From positions 8,101,726-8,165,725 of the forward strand of contig NC_087074.1 in NCBI RefSeq assembly GCF_026151205.1: DNA of 64,000 bases, read 5' to 3'. This DNA comes from Bolinopsis microptera (taxonomy: Eukaryota; Ctenophora; Tentaculata; Lobata; Bolinopsidae). Every line of letters begins with the position of its first letter. The first letter of the stretch is position 1. This document shows positions 1 to 13,900 of this stretch, piece by piece. A program made the translations under genes and the position numbers. The notes under the pieces were generated by a model. The model was not told the DNA's origin. It searched no databases and saw only the letters and a list, made by a program, of their open reading frames with translations.

Positions 1-2652
1 GAATTGGGTTTAACAGTCCATGAGCTTAGTTTTGAGTCGCTTGGAGTGAGGTCAATGTGACCCTCTGAAATTTCCTTGAGTTAACGTTAAGGGTATTACA
101 TCAAACATGGGTACATTTTTGCATAAACATTGCACTCACAGAAGGATATATGGCTCCTTAATCTTTCTTGAGGGACCCATTTTGGGGACTGAAATTCGGC
201 AGCTTATTTTATAATACGAAATTAAGGCGACGTGTGGTTCTGAAGAATTGCAGAACCTCTCAAGCTAGGTGAGCCCAGACTCCAATCTCATCAATTCACC
301 CACTTGTATTATGCAGCTTACACCTTGAAAACCTACGACCACGCACATGTTTTGTTGGACGTGTTTTGTTGGACGTGGTTTTATGGACGTTTTCGGGTCA
401 TCGTTGAAATGTCTATTAATCAATCTGGAAATTGATCTTTGCCTAATGCATCAGAGGCCCGTCAATTCCTCGGGTGTCACGGTTTAGCATGGCTGTTGCG
501 TGACGGTAAGGATACCAGGTACTGCAACACCACAAGGGAAAAGGTTGTTTTATTTTGTTTATGCGTTTAGTCACAGGCTGATCCATGTCTTGGAATTTTG
601 TAGCAAAGTAATCAGTCGACTGAAACTATAAATTATTTTTTGGGGCCCAGCACCTAATATTAGAAATAGCAATCGAATCCACTAGCTGTTGATATTTGTA
701 TCCCATTAACATTTTAAATTCAATATAGCTATGTCTACAATTATGTCCATACCCTCAACGCGAGAAGCTGACCTCTAAAAGCTAGCAATTATGATAGAGC
801 TATTACATTTCCAAGAATTGCGACGCAAGCTGCATCTTAAAACTTTAAAAGCTCGAAATTGTGATAGAATAATGGCATAACTCACTGAGCCTCACCAGAG
901 TGTTTCAGCAAAAGACTAATTTTGCAGCAACAACTACCTTAGGGCCAATAAACTACCGTAGGGCCAATAAATTTGGTTCACAATAAATTTGGTTACCATA
1001 ATTTTGGTTACCATAATTTTGGTTACCATAATTTTGGTTACCATAATTTTGGTTACCATAATTTTAGTCACAAATTTCGCAAACTTTTAGTCTACAACAA
1101 TTTTAGTCACATTTTTCGACTTTCGAGACCATTTTCCATTCCATTTACCTTAAGAACGACAAATTTAGTCTACCCCGTCTGAGCATTACAGATTAAGCTG
1201 CGATGCATTACTCAGGAATTTCAATAACATCAGATCCAGAGTTTGCGACTCTGTATCACTAAGTTCTTCAGTACACTGTTCAGTTTCTTGTTCACCCTTT
1301 TTCGACTTTACTATTTTTGTCGGTACGACGTAGTTTATGTCGATATGATCCTTCAGTCGTTTCAACAGAGCATGCATTGGGATGGATCGATTAAAAATGT
1401 AATATCCAAGAGGAGCTCTAACCCTTTAATTGCAATAGGACTTTGGTACAGTTTTGTGCAGTACGAACGGTGATGTCATATATTAATTATAAACAATTTT
1501 AGCTTAATAATATTCATGTCATACTCAGATTTGCTCTACTGAAATTTTGGTCTGCTTTAAAATTAGTCGCCGAAAAATTTAGTCTCAAGAAATTTGGTTT
1601 ACAACAATTTTAGTCAAAAGTTTGACTAAATTTATGGTAGACTAAATTAGTCATTAGTGGTTCTTAAGGTAACAGCGAAAATATCTTCCACAAATTTTGG
1701 TATAGTTTCATAATAAGCAGATATGCAATTTTTCTCTCCAAACCTTTTGACTTGATAAAGCTGCGCAATGAATCCACGAAAGCACTGGAAAGTTTATTTC
1801 CAAAGGTAGCGAGTATTAAGGACCATGTTGAAATGGGGAGGTATCCTAGAATATTCCTCATCACCTCTTCTGTATTCTCATATGAAAGCTTCCTGAAAGA
1901 ATGGAAATTGAAATCAACTTTAATACTTCATAACTTATTTGCGATTAGAAATTGTTACGAAACTGCTATACCTACTTAACTACTATACTTTGATAATGAC
2001 CTTGTATTGTTGTTTATCGACATTATGAAGTTCGTGAGTGAAACTGTTTAAGATTTTAATGAACTAAGATTTTAACGAACTAAATAGGCGTAACATTATA
2101 CCAATACATTAGGGTTAAGTTACCTAATATAACCAATCAAATGTGGAAATCCAGTAACATTTCGTGAACTCAATTATACCTGACATGACATGCGAAATGT
2201 GCAAAAAAGCTATGCTGGGGCTCTAGAAATAGAATAAAAGTGGTTATAATAGCGGTATTGGTAGTGCTTAAACGTTTAGTACAGCTTGACTAGTACAACT
2301 TGACTATAGGGCTGTCATTTTATAATTTAACAAGGAAGGCATTTCTGTCACGGTCGAGGTTAGTTCTCGTTATGCAGCCCGGTGGAGATTAAATCTGCTT
2401 GAAAAACGAGTATTATAGACGAGTTTATTTAATTTTAAAATTACATATCATGACTTTTATTTTTTGTTTAACAATCTGTCAGATCCTATTCCGTCGAAAT
2501 TAATGTCCTGATTTCGGATTTCAAACATTATATCTGTCGCATTTCAATCAGTCAAAAACCATAATGAAAAACCACATTAATATTTACCAGGGAATTTTTG
2601 ATAAACCATATATAAACATGTTGCTTCTGAAAATACACCACCGCATAACGTC
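1..2652. other. No supported gene (left edge)
   Basis: AT-rich sequence with the 15-bp minisatellite and a region bounded by inverted copies of AATTTAGTCTACC-like words (about 1145-1675). A minus-strand frame at 1186-1377 reads like protein (SDTESQTLDLML) but has no partner exon or known motif. If MDN1 continues left of the window this is intron or contains exons I could not see. Confidence 0.5.
991..1065. repeat. 15-bp minisatellite, five copies
   Basis: Five exact copies of GGTTACCATAATTTT. The related word AATTTTAGTC recurs at 1061-1110 and, inverted, at 1555-1650. Confidence 0.9.
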
Positions 2653-4032
2653 TTAAGGGGGGGGGGGGGGGGGGGGGGGTCAATGGGTATTTTTTTGTGA
2701 AACTTGATTTCGAGATAGTAGTTGACCAACAAACTAGGACCAGTGACCGAACTTTTGAGGGGGTCCCGGACCCCAACCGCCAAACGGTGCGCGCAGGGCA
2801 GCCACGCCCATATTTGGTCCAAATTAGGCCCAATTTAGCCAAATACCCTGAACATGCCCAAAACCCAGGTTTATGGTGCTCTACTTGTAGCTAGTGGTCT
2901 CCTGAACTCGTATATGAAATTTCATCAAGATTGGACAAAAAATGACTGAGTTATGAGCCAAAAACCATATGCCCATATTTGGGCATACGCACCAAATTTG
3001 GTAGATTTCGTCCCATAAATTGGTCAAATATCAATATTTTTGGATGAGACTTACTTTATATGAAAGGTAAGCCTAAACTACATATTCTCTGTAAGTTATA
3101 GCTTTATATCTGTTTAAATGTGGATACTAAGGCGAAAAAACCACAAAAAATGAACTAAATTGCCCATATCTCGGTTCGCGATATTCGCGGAATTGATCTC
3201 ACCAAAATTGTAACAACTCAATCAGTTTTCAAAATTTTTGCATGAAATTTTTGAAATCGACTCGAAATCGCATTTCGACCTTATTTTAAGAACGGATTTT
3301 TGATTTAGGCCTCAAAAAAAATTTGGCGGCCAAATTCTGAATTTCTGTAATATAATTTTGGAATTTGGCCGCCAAATTTTTTTTGAGGCCTAAATCAAAA
3401 ATCCGTTCTTAAAATAAGGTCGAAATGCGATTTCGAGTCGATTCCAAAAATTTCATGCAAAAATTTTGAAAACTGATTGAGTTGTTACAATTTTGGTGAG
3501 ATCAATTCCGCGAATATCGCGAACCGAGATATGGGCAATTTAGTTCATTTTTTGTGGTTTTTTCGCCTTAGTATCCACATTTAAACAGATATAAAGCTAT
3601 AAATTACAGAGAATATGTAGTTTAGGCTTACCTTTCATATAAAGTAAGTTTCATTCAAAAATATTGATATTTGACCAATTTATGGGACGAAATCTACCAA
3701 ATTTGGTGCGTATGCCCAAATATGGGCATATGGTTTTTGGCTCATAACTCAGTCATTTTTTGTCCAATCTTGATGAAATTTCATATACGAGTTCAGGAGA
3801 CCACTAGCTACAAGTAGAGCACCATAAACCTGGGTTTGGGGCATGTACAGGGTATTTGGCTAAATTGGGCCTAATTTGGACCAAATATGGGCGTGGCTGC
3901 CCTGCGCGCACCGTTTGGCGGTTGGGGTCCGGGACCCCCTCAAAAGTTCGGTCACTGGTCCTAGTTTGTTGGTCAACTGCTATCTCGAAATCAAGTTTCA
4001 CAAAAAAATACCCATTGGCCCCCCCCCCTTAA
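2653..4032. mobile_element. TTAA-flanked fold-back element with poly-G ends and about 680-bp inverted arms
   Basis: The element 2657-4028 is a near-perfect inverted repeat centred near 3345. The left arm starts with a long G run and the right arm ends with a C run. It is flanked by TTAA on both sides (2653-2656 and 4029-4032), the target-site size of piggyBac-like transposons. No transposase is present. The open frames inside (for example those reading MDQIWAWLPCAHRLAV) are mirrored by the palindrome and look non-coding. Confidence 0.8.
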
Positions 4033-4287
4033 AACATAATATGATCATAACGCGTTGCCATGACATAACGATATAGGTCGGCATGGTTGGCTATATAAGT
4101 ATCGCACCCTATAATCAAACTTGTTTTAAATTCCAAACGTTATAAATTATGCCTATTTCCTCAACCCAATATTAGTTGTCAAATCTCGTCGAGACACTTC
4201 GCACTGGTCCTACCTTGACTGCAGACACGTGAATGTCAAAATGAGTAAACTACGAAGGTTTCGTTTTCATGAGCATCATAATTTTCG

Positions 4288-5080
4288 TACAGGGTGTTTC
4301 AAGACGTGTCAAAAAACCTACTTGTTCGAGGATTCCGTCACCAAAATTGTAAAATTCGATTTTTGGGGGCCACACCCAATCAACATTGAATTGCTTATTT
4401 GGGTAACCTCCTTGGATTCTTCACCAGGAACTTTCGCTAAATCCCACACTAAGAACTCAACCTAGGCCTATCTCTGCATAGAGACATATCTCCTAGGCTT
4501 TGACCTTGCTCGGAAGTCCCTTGTCTGCCCGCAGAAGTACTACAACGGAAGTGGGTTTGCTCTGAGCCAGGTAGCGACAGCTTCAAGACTCCAGGGGTCT
4601 GTTGCATTGATATTTATTATTTTATGATTTCGTATATACTTTGGGAGTCCTGGCGTGCAGCTAGCAGGATTTGCATTCTGTGGGCACGGTGATAATTGGG
4701 CTCTCTGCACGACTCCCATAATGCTGACGCGGATCTAGCCTCAACCCAATCGCCTGATCACACGTAATGAACAAACTCGTTATGTGTCATATCTTGGTCA
4801 TCTGAGAAGCTAAAACTCTCATTTTTTCAGGACAAACGTAATTTAAATGGCCAAACACCATATCAATAAAATTTGGCTCGATCCGACTATCCAAACTATC
4901 AACTAAATGCGAAAATGAACCTTCATTTGAAAAAAATGAACACGAATATGTTTCGATTTGACAAATTCCTCGAACCAGTGGTGGTAGTAAGTCATACCAG
5001 AAAGAATTATTTCAATTGGGCACTCAGTGACTGAGCTATTAAGGCCAACGTATGGGTACTGACTTTTGGCCCACCCTGTA
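4288..5080. mobile_element. Mariner-like MITE, copy 1
   Basis: 789 bases between TA dinucleotides, starting CAGGGTGTTTC and ending ACCCTG. The right two-thirds match the 60-kb element in inverted orientation (for example ATTGGGCACTCAGTGACTGA). The two ends are no longer alike beyond CAGGGTG. No transposase frame is intact. Its right end overlaps the false upstream extension of GPCR 1. Confidence 0.6.
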
Positions 5081-5225
5081 CAACCCAATTGCCCAAAGTG
5101 TACTTACCCCACGTCACAGGACTAGCAGTTTTATCGTTCACAACAGATTGTTTGACCTTTGTTCTATTATCAACACCATTGATTTAACGAAAACTATTCC
5201 ATTAGCAAGATCAAAAGACAATACA

Positions 5226-8200
5226 ATGGAGCCCGAAAAGATGTTCTCGGAGAGTGTAGATGTTTACATTTGCATATCAATCGCTTTACTGGTTGCAGTT
5301 TCCACCTGTCTCAACCTCATGACTGTCACAACAATCAAGAAGATTCTCAGTCCATCCAGTTTTGAGAATCCTACTCTCAACATCATATTCAAGTGAGACT
5401 TTTATTTTTAACCAACTGGGACAGAACGGATCAGCTTTTTTAAGTATTCAATTTGGGAACTGGGCGGGTTTTTCAGCATTTTTCCCCCTTCGAACTGGAT
5501 GGTAGTTTGCACCGGATTTGCTCTTTATTTAAAATATACAAATCTTCAACGCATTTCCAATAAAAATAGTTCATTACTCATACTGCATGACGTAGTGTTT
5601 ATCTCCATAACCTGTTAAATATATAATGGAATAGTTCCATAATAGTCTGTAAAGGAAGTGCAAAAATACTAGAGTTTATGTTTCTAAATTACGTGATGAT
5701 GATCTTATTCTATTAAGTAACGGAACGTAAACCAATGAGCAATTTCAGAATAACCTGAATGCTTTTTTGTCACATCTAATTTTTTTCCCTCAAACTAAGA
5801 CAACAAGTAAAGTTAAATTTCATACCAAAAGGCTAACATTTCCTAATTTTGGCAAACAAAATTTGTCGATTTGCTACAACTGTATAGGCATCCCAAGCCA
5901 ACTCGTGGTTTCTCTATAATGACCGTGCATCCGAAAATAGTATTAATATTATATGAATATTGCCGGCATTACCAGGCAAAATTAAATAGCAACCAGGTAT
6001 CCTGCACCTAGTATAAATCACAGACAGTTGTGGGCAAATTAAATTGTACTACTACCAATATCAAATATGCAGGACATTATAATGATCAGCAGGAAAGTTA
6101 TTAATAGCTCACGGTAACTATCTCACTAGTTCATCCTCTAATTGTGTCTGATTTCAGCACGGCGCTCAGTGACCTCTTCTACACTCTGCTGCCGATGATC
6201 GCAGCATTCGGCAGTATTGCAGCCGGACGAACCATGGGATCTGGTGTTTTCAGTGAGATAATCTGCAACCTCACAGGGTTCACATTTAACGTGACAACAC
6301 GACAAGCCGTGCTTTCTATCCTGGGTGAGTGTATGACGGTACCGTCTTAATCCCTAGTCGTAATTATACTCTATAAGCGTAATGTACGTGATTAAATGTA
6401 AGGGATGACACCTTGTTACGAATGAGACACCTTGTTGGCAGTTATTAACATTACTAACAATATTAAACTTACAGGTCTCAGTGTGGTCAGACTATTTGCC
6501 ATTACAAGGCCAATCCATTTCAAAAGAGTAATCCACAGCTGCCTCATCAAGAAGTTCATAGCAGTCGCTTGGATCCTCCCAATATTGGTCTCGATAGCGC
6601 CCTTCGTGAAGGGAAAGAAGTATGTTTACAGCGAGTACCTTGCAGTCTGTTCCTGGTCTGTTCATGAGGTATGTTTAATGTCCGTCCTAACATTAATGAG
6701 GGACTGTAAAGCGGTATCAGATATTCTAAATCACTGTTTATAACCTAATTTATTCACTTTTGTTCTCGGCATTGGTACATGTTTTCAGTGTTGCAGTCTT
6801 AGATATTATCATCAAAAAATTGTCAACTTAGCTCAGTTGTAGTAGATCTTAGACGCTATTGTTATGTCACGTGATGTATAGCCACCATATTATGTTACTG
6901 TCACCAAGATGTAACCCTGTTAAAGTCCTGAACAGGGTTACATCTTGGTAACAGTTAGATTATAATCACGATTAGGTTATAGTCACTCGTCACTCGACAG
7001 ATCCTCTCATTTATCTTTTTAAACTTGGAGGCTAAAACCAGTTTCTCTACCCAGATCGTGCCAGATGGAAAAATAATCGTATGGGCGCATCTATTCTTCG
7101 TGATCGTGCCTTTCATGGTGCCAGGGATTCTCATCATCGTCATGTACATCGGCATTGTTTCAACAATGTGTAAGATACGCCAACGTAGGAAGGCTTTTAC
7201 AATGGTGAGTTAAACCTAAAATCCTGTTTACAATCAATATGATAACTAGGAATCTATTCGATTTCATCATTTTAGTATGACGGACTTCAAAAGAGTGCCT
7301 TATCAGTTATCAAGACCTCTAAATTTCAGGCTCGTTCTGCATTACAGATGGAATCTGTATCGCAGTCACAAACTGATAACAAGGGAACGATAACAAACGA
7401 GTCAGCTATCTTGACTAAAAAGAGGTAAGTCCAGGATCACCCACAAAGAAACCTTATTTCGCCATGATTACTAATCTGTTGACCATTAACTATCTTCACG
7501 TTAAAATAGGTTATAATACTAAATACAGACAAGTTGAAGTATATGAAGTCGTATATTATTTTTATCTTTTCAATTTTATTAAAGCCTCACGATGATGCCT
7601 AATAATTTTACTGATTTGTAGGGAAAAGGACGAAGAAAAGAAGTCGCCCGAGAGTGACGGACGAGGCAAATGGCTGAAACACGCAACCATGACGACTATC
7701 CTGGTGATGTCGCTCTTTTTCATCTGCTATATATCATACTGGTCCATTTGCGTGGAAATATTGATAAAATACATCCAACACTTTTACTTGAACAAACAGG
7801 TCGGTTGGACATTTAATCAAATTGGTGGATTTTTTATAATAGTCAGTAGGTAGGGTAGTTAGTTAAGGGTAGTTTAAGGGTAGGTTTAAGTGCATCCTTC
7901 GTAGACACATAACATGACTACATCATAGATAATTTAATTATTTTATGCTCCATTTTTTCCCTGCTCTTGCCGAAGGCAAAAAGATCGTAGGGAATAAGTA
8001 ATCGGGTTTGGATATATGAGGTGGCCCGACGGTCCTACGTTGACGACAAAAGTCTGCTCCTTCGCAATATAGACCACTAACCTATAATTATATGTATAGG
8101 AAGCATCTGTTATGCTGCGCGCGACGCTAGCCATGTGTTAATTAATTACACTTACAGTGAAGTTCCTCCTTCGCAAAGTTATTTTCCACAATTTTCTGGA

Positions 8201-8895
8201 TTCATTTATTGTTGATGCGCGGCTCTACATTGGTCAAATAAATCGTCATTTTTTACCATGCACGAATCCCACTCATTTATTAAAAAAATAGTGTGTAAAT
8301 ATGTTGCACTTCTTTTCCAGTCACACTTTTGACTCAAAAGAATTAATGGTACAAGTACATCGTAGGGCCGGGAAAATTGATCGTGGGTGGTTTAACCGCA
8401 GCGAAATTCTTGTTTAGTAAGAAGATTTACTCGAACACCTAAAATAATCTTGATGAGCTTCCATTTTCAGATTACATCAACGTTTAACTTCTGGTTTCTC
8501 ACCAAACTGCAATTTAATGGTAAGGATTTTTTACCAATTGTTTCAATTAAATAAGTCTTAGTCCACAAATCGTGAAAGTTCTTTATATAATAAGATATAA
8601 TAAAGTCGATTTATTTACTTGCTTTAATATGTGAAGCAAAATTATACTTTTTTAAACCAAGTTTTCTTCGACAGATTTCTGCTACTGTACGATTGGAAGC
8701 TACGTGATGATCCTGCTAAACGGTCTGATCAACCCCTTCATATTCCTTCTCTCCAACAACCGCAAACTCAGTGAGGCCAATAAGGAAAAGACATTCCCCA
8801 CACTCGATGACAATGTGCGAGGCTCGCGATCTTCCCCTAAATTTAGGGTCCGAGGAATTGCGTTTCCTCGCAGTCCCCGACTAGGGGGAGGTTGA
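5226..8895 (+). CDS. GPCR 1: class A rhodopsin-like receptor, eight exons
   Basis: Exons 5226-5392, 6158-6324, 6475-6668, 7001-7204, 7330-7424, 7622-7799, 8471-8519 and 8675-8895. All junctions are AG/GT, phases match, and the sum is 1,275 bases (424 residues plus stop). The spliced protein shows seven TM segments. TM2 carries ALSDLFYTLL with Asp 2.50, formed across exon 1/2. TM3 has Cys in EIICNLTG, the ECL2 partner is in AVCSW, and TM5 has a central Pro. TM6 reads FFICYISYW, so the usual CWxP Pro is gone. TM7 is LLNGLINPFIF (an NPxxF form of NPxxY). The DRY site reads VVRLFAITRP. Ligand is unknown. The frame also runs upstream to 5052, but that part is transposon end; ATG 5226 gives a normal short N-terminus. 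It lies beyond the last MDN1 exon seen. The exon 6 donor (GTCGGT) is weak. Confidence 0.85.
6897..6955. repeat. 25-bp-arm inverted repeat in GPCR 1 intron 3
   Basis: Arms ACTGTCACCAAGATGTAACC... and its complement (about 24 of 25 bases) are separated by nine bases (AAAGTCCTG). It would form a strong hairpin in the pre-mRNA 46 bases before the exon 4 acceptor. Confidence 0.8.
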
Positions 8896-10903
8896 TTGAC
8901 GTTCCTTGATTAAATATCTCGAATATTTCACCCCCCTCCCCCCCGGGGTAGGCGGGGCCCTTCGTTACGTCACCGATCCGGAGTTTCTCAAATATTTCAA
9001 GACGACAAGCCCATTAGTTGCTATTATTTACATTATTTGCCTATTTGGTTTGATATTTATAGTTGATTATTGGTTGCAATGTTGCGATAATATCGGTTAT
9101 CGGCGATAAATGAAGTAATATTTGTCTGCACGCTGCGTACTTGAATTATGCTCCTTTGATATGTTACATTGTTAAATCGTCATTTTAAAGTTAAATTTAA
9201 AGTTGAATTTTCAAAAATGAAACATTGAGTCATGACAAAATGCTGGGGGACCTTTTACTTAGGAGTTTCTGGTATTTTTCAATTTAAGGCTGAGTCTAAA
9301 TGATAATGAAATGTTTGATTTAATTCTGAAGAAGTGGAAGTTTATCACAGAACTGAGGGTTTTCACGTTTTTATGTCGGCGCCATTTAAAAAAACTTTAA
9401 ACAAAGCAATATTTGAATATTACATAATACGATTTTCTGCTCTATGCATTGACGAACTACGGTTTATCAGATAAGAGATCGTTCACAAATGACACCACAA
9501 CGATTATGTTAAACTAAATAGATCTGTACTCTGGCGGAGAGGCTAAACATATTTTTCCTTACACGTCACAGCGATTCAATTTCCTGAATCACTGTCAAAT
9601 GTTTCACCTCCTCGCCAGAATGCAAAGATCTATAGAGCCATTCTTAATTAGTCGACGTCTTTTTTTAGCTTGACATCTTTCTAGCATCACTAAAAATCTT
9701 TTTAAGTGGTGTCACTTGTGATCCTTTTCTAATTGAATGTTTTGTACCTTTAGGGGTCTCTCTCAGATATTATTAATCTGTAAGGAAACATCATTCAGAG
9801 TTCACAGTGTGTTCTTTAGATAAATTATACTGTTCGTGTCTCGGACAGGAAATAGTTAGTTAGAAACAGTTACCAAGGATTTTTTTCTACTTGACATTAT
9901 TTTCCATTATGAGCAATGGGAGTATGTAAAATGTACATTAGGGGTGATATAAATAAATTGTATTAATTCGCTAAATTTGAATAAGCCTTAATTTTATTTT
10001 TGATTGTCAGATTTATTTCTATCTTCATTTATTGCAGCCAGTATCTCATGTATCATTTTGACACTGTGTCTTGACATTTCACCGTTGTTTTCATTTACTT
10101 CATTTATCATCAGATACTCCAGATAATTTTATCGATTTACAGAGCATTTAAAAAAAATTTAAACAAAATATTTGAAATTATAATAATTTTCTGTTAATGG
10201 CGCTCGGCTATCGATAGGATCGTTCCTCACACACATTCTGTAACTAAAATCACCAAGGTAAACAATTTTCCTTACAGAACTTTTCAATTTTGAATACGTC
10301 AAAGTTTACTCATCAGAATGCAAAACAAAGCCATTCTTAGATATTTACTGTTAAGTAACCTATATTCTGGCGTCACGTAAGATTTAAGTTGGTAACTGTG
10401 ATTTTTTTTGATGGTTTTGTAACCTAAGGGTTCAAATATACAGAACATATCATAATTATCAAGGACTTTTGTTTTTTGAAACGCGTTCTCTAACATAGTA
10501 TTAGAACGTCAAGATTCTACTTGACATTATTTCATTCGAATAGATGAAATCTAAATTTAAAGGGTATATAAATAAATTATATGTCTAATTTGAATAACTT
10601 AATTATTTTATGTCAATTAATCTCAATTATAGTCCAGGTAAGCCTCTCAGATATGAAATAGTGCAATATGTTAATATGGAGTGAATATCACAAATTGTAT
10701 ATTGTTCAACGATTTCTCGGATCGTTTTTGTTACTGTGATTAAATGTTAAACTTATCATATTATTATCTTATTGAATAAAATTGTATAACTTCTACGGCT
10801 TCTAATAAATTAAGATTTTTCAATCGCAAATATGAAATTTGATATTTTCGCTGTCGTACCAATCTTGCTGGAAGCACATCATCAACAATCAACATGTCCT
10901 TAC
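8896..10903. other. Stretch between GPCR 1 and MDN1 exon 43
   Basis: Very AT-rich, holding the degenerate duplication and GPCR 1's presumed 3' UTR. No MDN1 linker-type coding sequence was found on the minus strand. Confidence 0.6.
9350..10620. repeat. Degenerate approximately 0.7-kb direct duplication downstream of GPCR 1
   Basis: Blocks near 9390-9990 and 10140-10610 share words in the same order, for example AAAAACTTTAAACAAA-like text, CTACTTGACATTATTT, and TATAAATAAATTGTATT-like text. AT-rich, no coding frame. Confidence 0.5.
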
Positions 10904-13900
10904 CTTAACAAATGACAATAGAGGTTAACATTGAAAGCGGCTGAGTTCTCTGGGAGAAGGCGGGGTTGATGATTATTTCTGATTTGATAATCACAGTCAA
11001 GATATATCTCAACTCCTCGGTTCCTCATCGGCCTGGACAGCTCACTGTACCGGGGGTCCATTGTCATAAACAACCTGCGGGATCAGATTGTCAATAAAGG
11101 TCGAAGTTAACGTCCGGGCGAGGTCGGGGAGGGGGTGTCAATGACCTAAAATGGCATAAAGTCTGGTCACTGCAACTGGTCACATAATTTTAAAAGCGTC
11201 CGTTATTCTGAAATATTCTTTACAGCATCGTAATCAGCTTGGAGGGACTAAACATTTACTACCGAATTTATTAAATTGGTACAAAATTTATACAAGAGGG
11301 ACCGGAGACCCATGTGGTGTTCGAGCTGGGAATTTTTTTAAGTTCATATTTCATTTTTGTGTTCAAAATGATATTTAGATTCTAGATGAATATTGAATTA
11401 CATTTTTATCATTTTAATTCTTTAATGCTGAAACTTTGTACAAAGATTGGTTTTTCCAAATTTTAAATTTCTAAATAGCATAAAATGTCATGAAATTTTA
11501 TGAAGCATAATAGATATTTATGCCATTTTAGGTAATTGGCTAACCATCATTCATTTCAACGTGACTGAAGGTAATCGTTTTAGTTCACATAATAAATAGG
11601 CAGTTTGCAATATCTTTAATCGTGACTGAAATTGATCTTAATTCTTACCCGTTTACATGACAGCCTTCACCTCTGCGACTACTCAATTATTACTATCAAA
11701 CATTTTAACTTACGCTTTTAGATACCAGATCTAAATGAGCTATTAGTATATGACATGAGGCAGCGAACATTTGAAGAAAAACTGGGGGATATAATATGAG
11801 TTACCTGAAAGCTGGGTGGGGAGTTATGACCGTAGCTTCACCGTTAACATACCCCCTCTCATCCAGTACAAGGACACCCTTCTGTTCGAGGAGTGGGTTA
11901 AGTCGGTCTAGGACGCTCGGAGATATTAAGTTGGCGTTATCAAGCACTACCCATCTACCTGTTAAATTGAGATTTACCGGTCCCGAGAAACAGTTATGAA
12001 AAGGGATTTTAGATTTAATTGTAGTAAGTATGTCGATCCCCAAAAGCTTGAAATACTAGACATAAAGTGCCATCCATAAAATTATCATAGTGAAGGTAGG
12101 ATCTTACAAAGGTCCTGAATTACACACTATTTGCTTGGTCCATCCTTCAATAATGCCCACTTAGGAAGGTGTTTTGGCTCCAATTCGGAGATAAAAACGC
12201 CAAAATAGCGGTAATTTCCTATGTTGTTCTAAATTGTACCTTCGATAAGGGCGTCCACAAAGCGACTGTTTTTCCATTCAAACGTCCCATCAGTACTTTT
12301 CTCAATTTTACGGATAACGGTTAAGATTCGTTCCAAAATGAGATTCACTTTTACGGGGAACACTCCTGAAAAGGTTGTAAGTGAACTGTGTAAAACATAC
12401 TCCATTTAAATAATAACACAAACATCCTCTCCCTTTTGATATTTCTCAAATTAACACAGTGATAGATTTGAGAGGCGATGATTGGTTCTTTAGCCAACAC
12501 TACCTATGCTAGGGTTAAACTAATGAACGAAGAAGACAATACGAACCAGTAGATAGAATTTTAAGAATTTTCCGGACATTTTCTTCGAATTTATCGTCGT
12601 TCTGCAATCTCGGGCAAGCAGCCAAGAGAGGGGCGAGATGGTCGTGTTGAACAACGATTAGCTCCTTCACCAAATCATCTACTAACTGTCGAATTATTTC
12701 AAAATACGCAGATTTGGATACCTGAAACATTTCAAATATTAGTTCACTGCTGAAAATTTGTTATGTTATTTAATGTGATCAAGTTGCTCAACAAATAGAA
12801 CATTCGATTTAGCTATTGCTCATGTGGTGGGTAGTGAAGGAGCAGTGCCAATCTCAAAACACAAATCATGACTGTTGTGGGGCAATAAAGTATTTTCTGG
12901 TACAGTTTAGATTCGTTGTCAGATTGTGTCAATTTTGAATCTTCGTAAAAATTGCCATTGTTGTCACACTAGCAAATAATTGAGTATTTTCTCATAGCTG
13001 TGATAGTGATTAGAATTAGAACTAGAATTAAATTTACACAGCAATACAATAAGAATAAAAATAATTTAAAGATGCTTCAAACTGCTGTGCAGGACATTCA
13101 AGTTAGTCAGAAACCGTTAGAAGAATACCCTTCTAAGGACATAGAGGACATAAAGAGTTTGTATTGGTTCCTACCGATAAAGCTAAAAATAATATTACTA
13201 TTGTTTGTAAAAAGTTCTATATTTAATAAGTATGATTGAAAAAAAATTATCATCGAATACACAATCATATCCCCACATTTACTAAAGTTGCATTGATCGT
13301 TCAGAAGATTATATAATTAATGAGCATAAAGCGTTTCTACTTAAACATCGTATTAAATTTGACGAAGATAATAGTAAATTACCTTATTTATATATTACAC
13401 CAAAACAGCATAAAAAGCCAGTCAGAGTTAGATATATAACGTCTGGTAGTGGAAGAAGTTTACAACAATTATCAGTCTATCTTAGCATTTGTATTAAATC
13501 TATGCTTCACTCAGCTAAAAATAATTATATATATGATAATACATTTTACGTTAGAAATGATTATTTTGTTATTGATAATAATGAACCTATATAAATTTTC
13601 TTAGTATCCACTATATTCAACAAGCACTGAGTTATATCTTTCACATAGAGTTAGTCTCATTAAAAATATTGAAATTTTATCGAATTTGGGCAAAAGCGAA
13701 TTTGGGCAAAAGGGTATGCCCAAATATGGGCATATTTTTTAAAGCTCATAGCTCAGTCAATTTTTGACCAATCTGGATGGAAATTCATGTACTAGTCCTA
13801 AAACAGGCTTATCTTGCGAATCTGAGTGAAAAATATAGTTCATCATGTAAATCTTAACGAAGAATATAAATCTTCTAATTGTAGGTATATTAAAGTATAT

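Noticed and set aside
2552-4076. Small frames such as MKLDFEIVVDQQTRTS on both strands
   Set aside because: Mirror-image frames of the palindromic fold-back element; no sign of a transposase.
5052-5225. Upstream in-frame extension of GPCR 1
   Set aside because: The first part lies in the terminal repeat of the mariner-like MITE, and the segment is not conserved receptor sequence; ATG 5226 is preferred.
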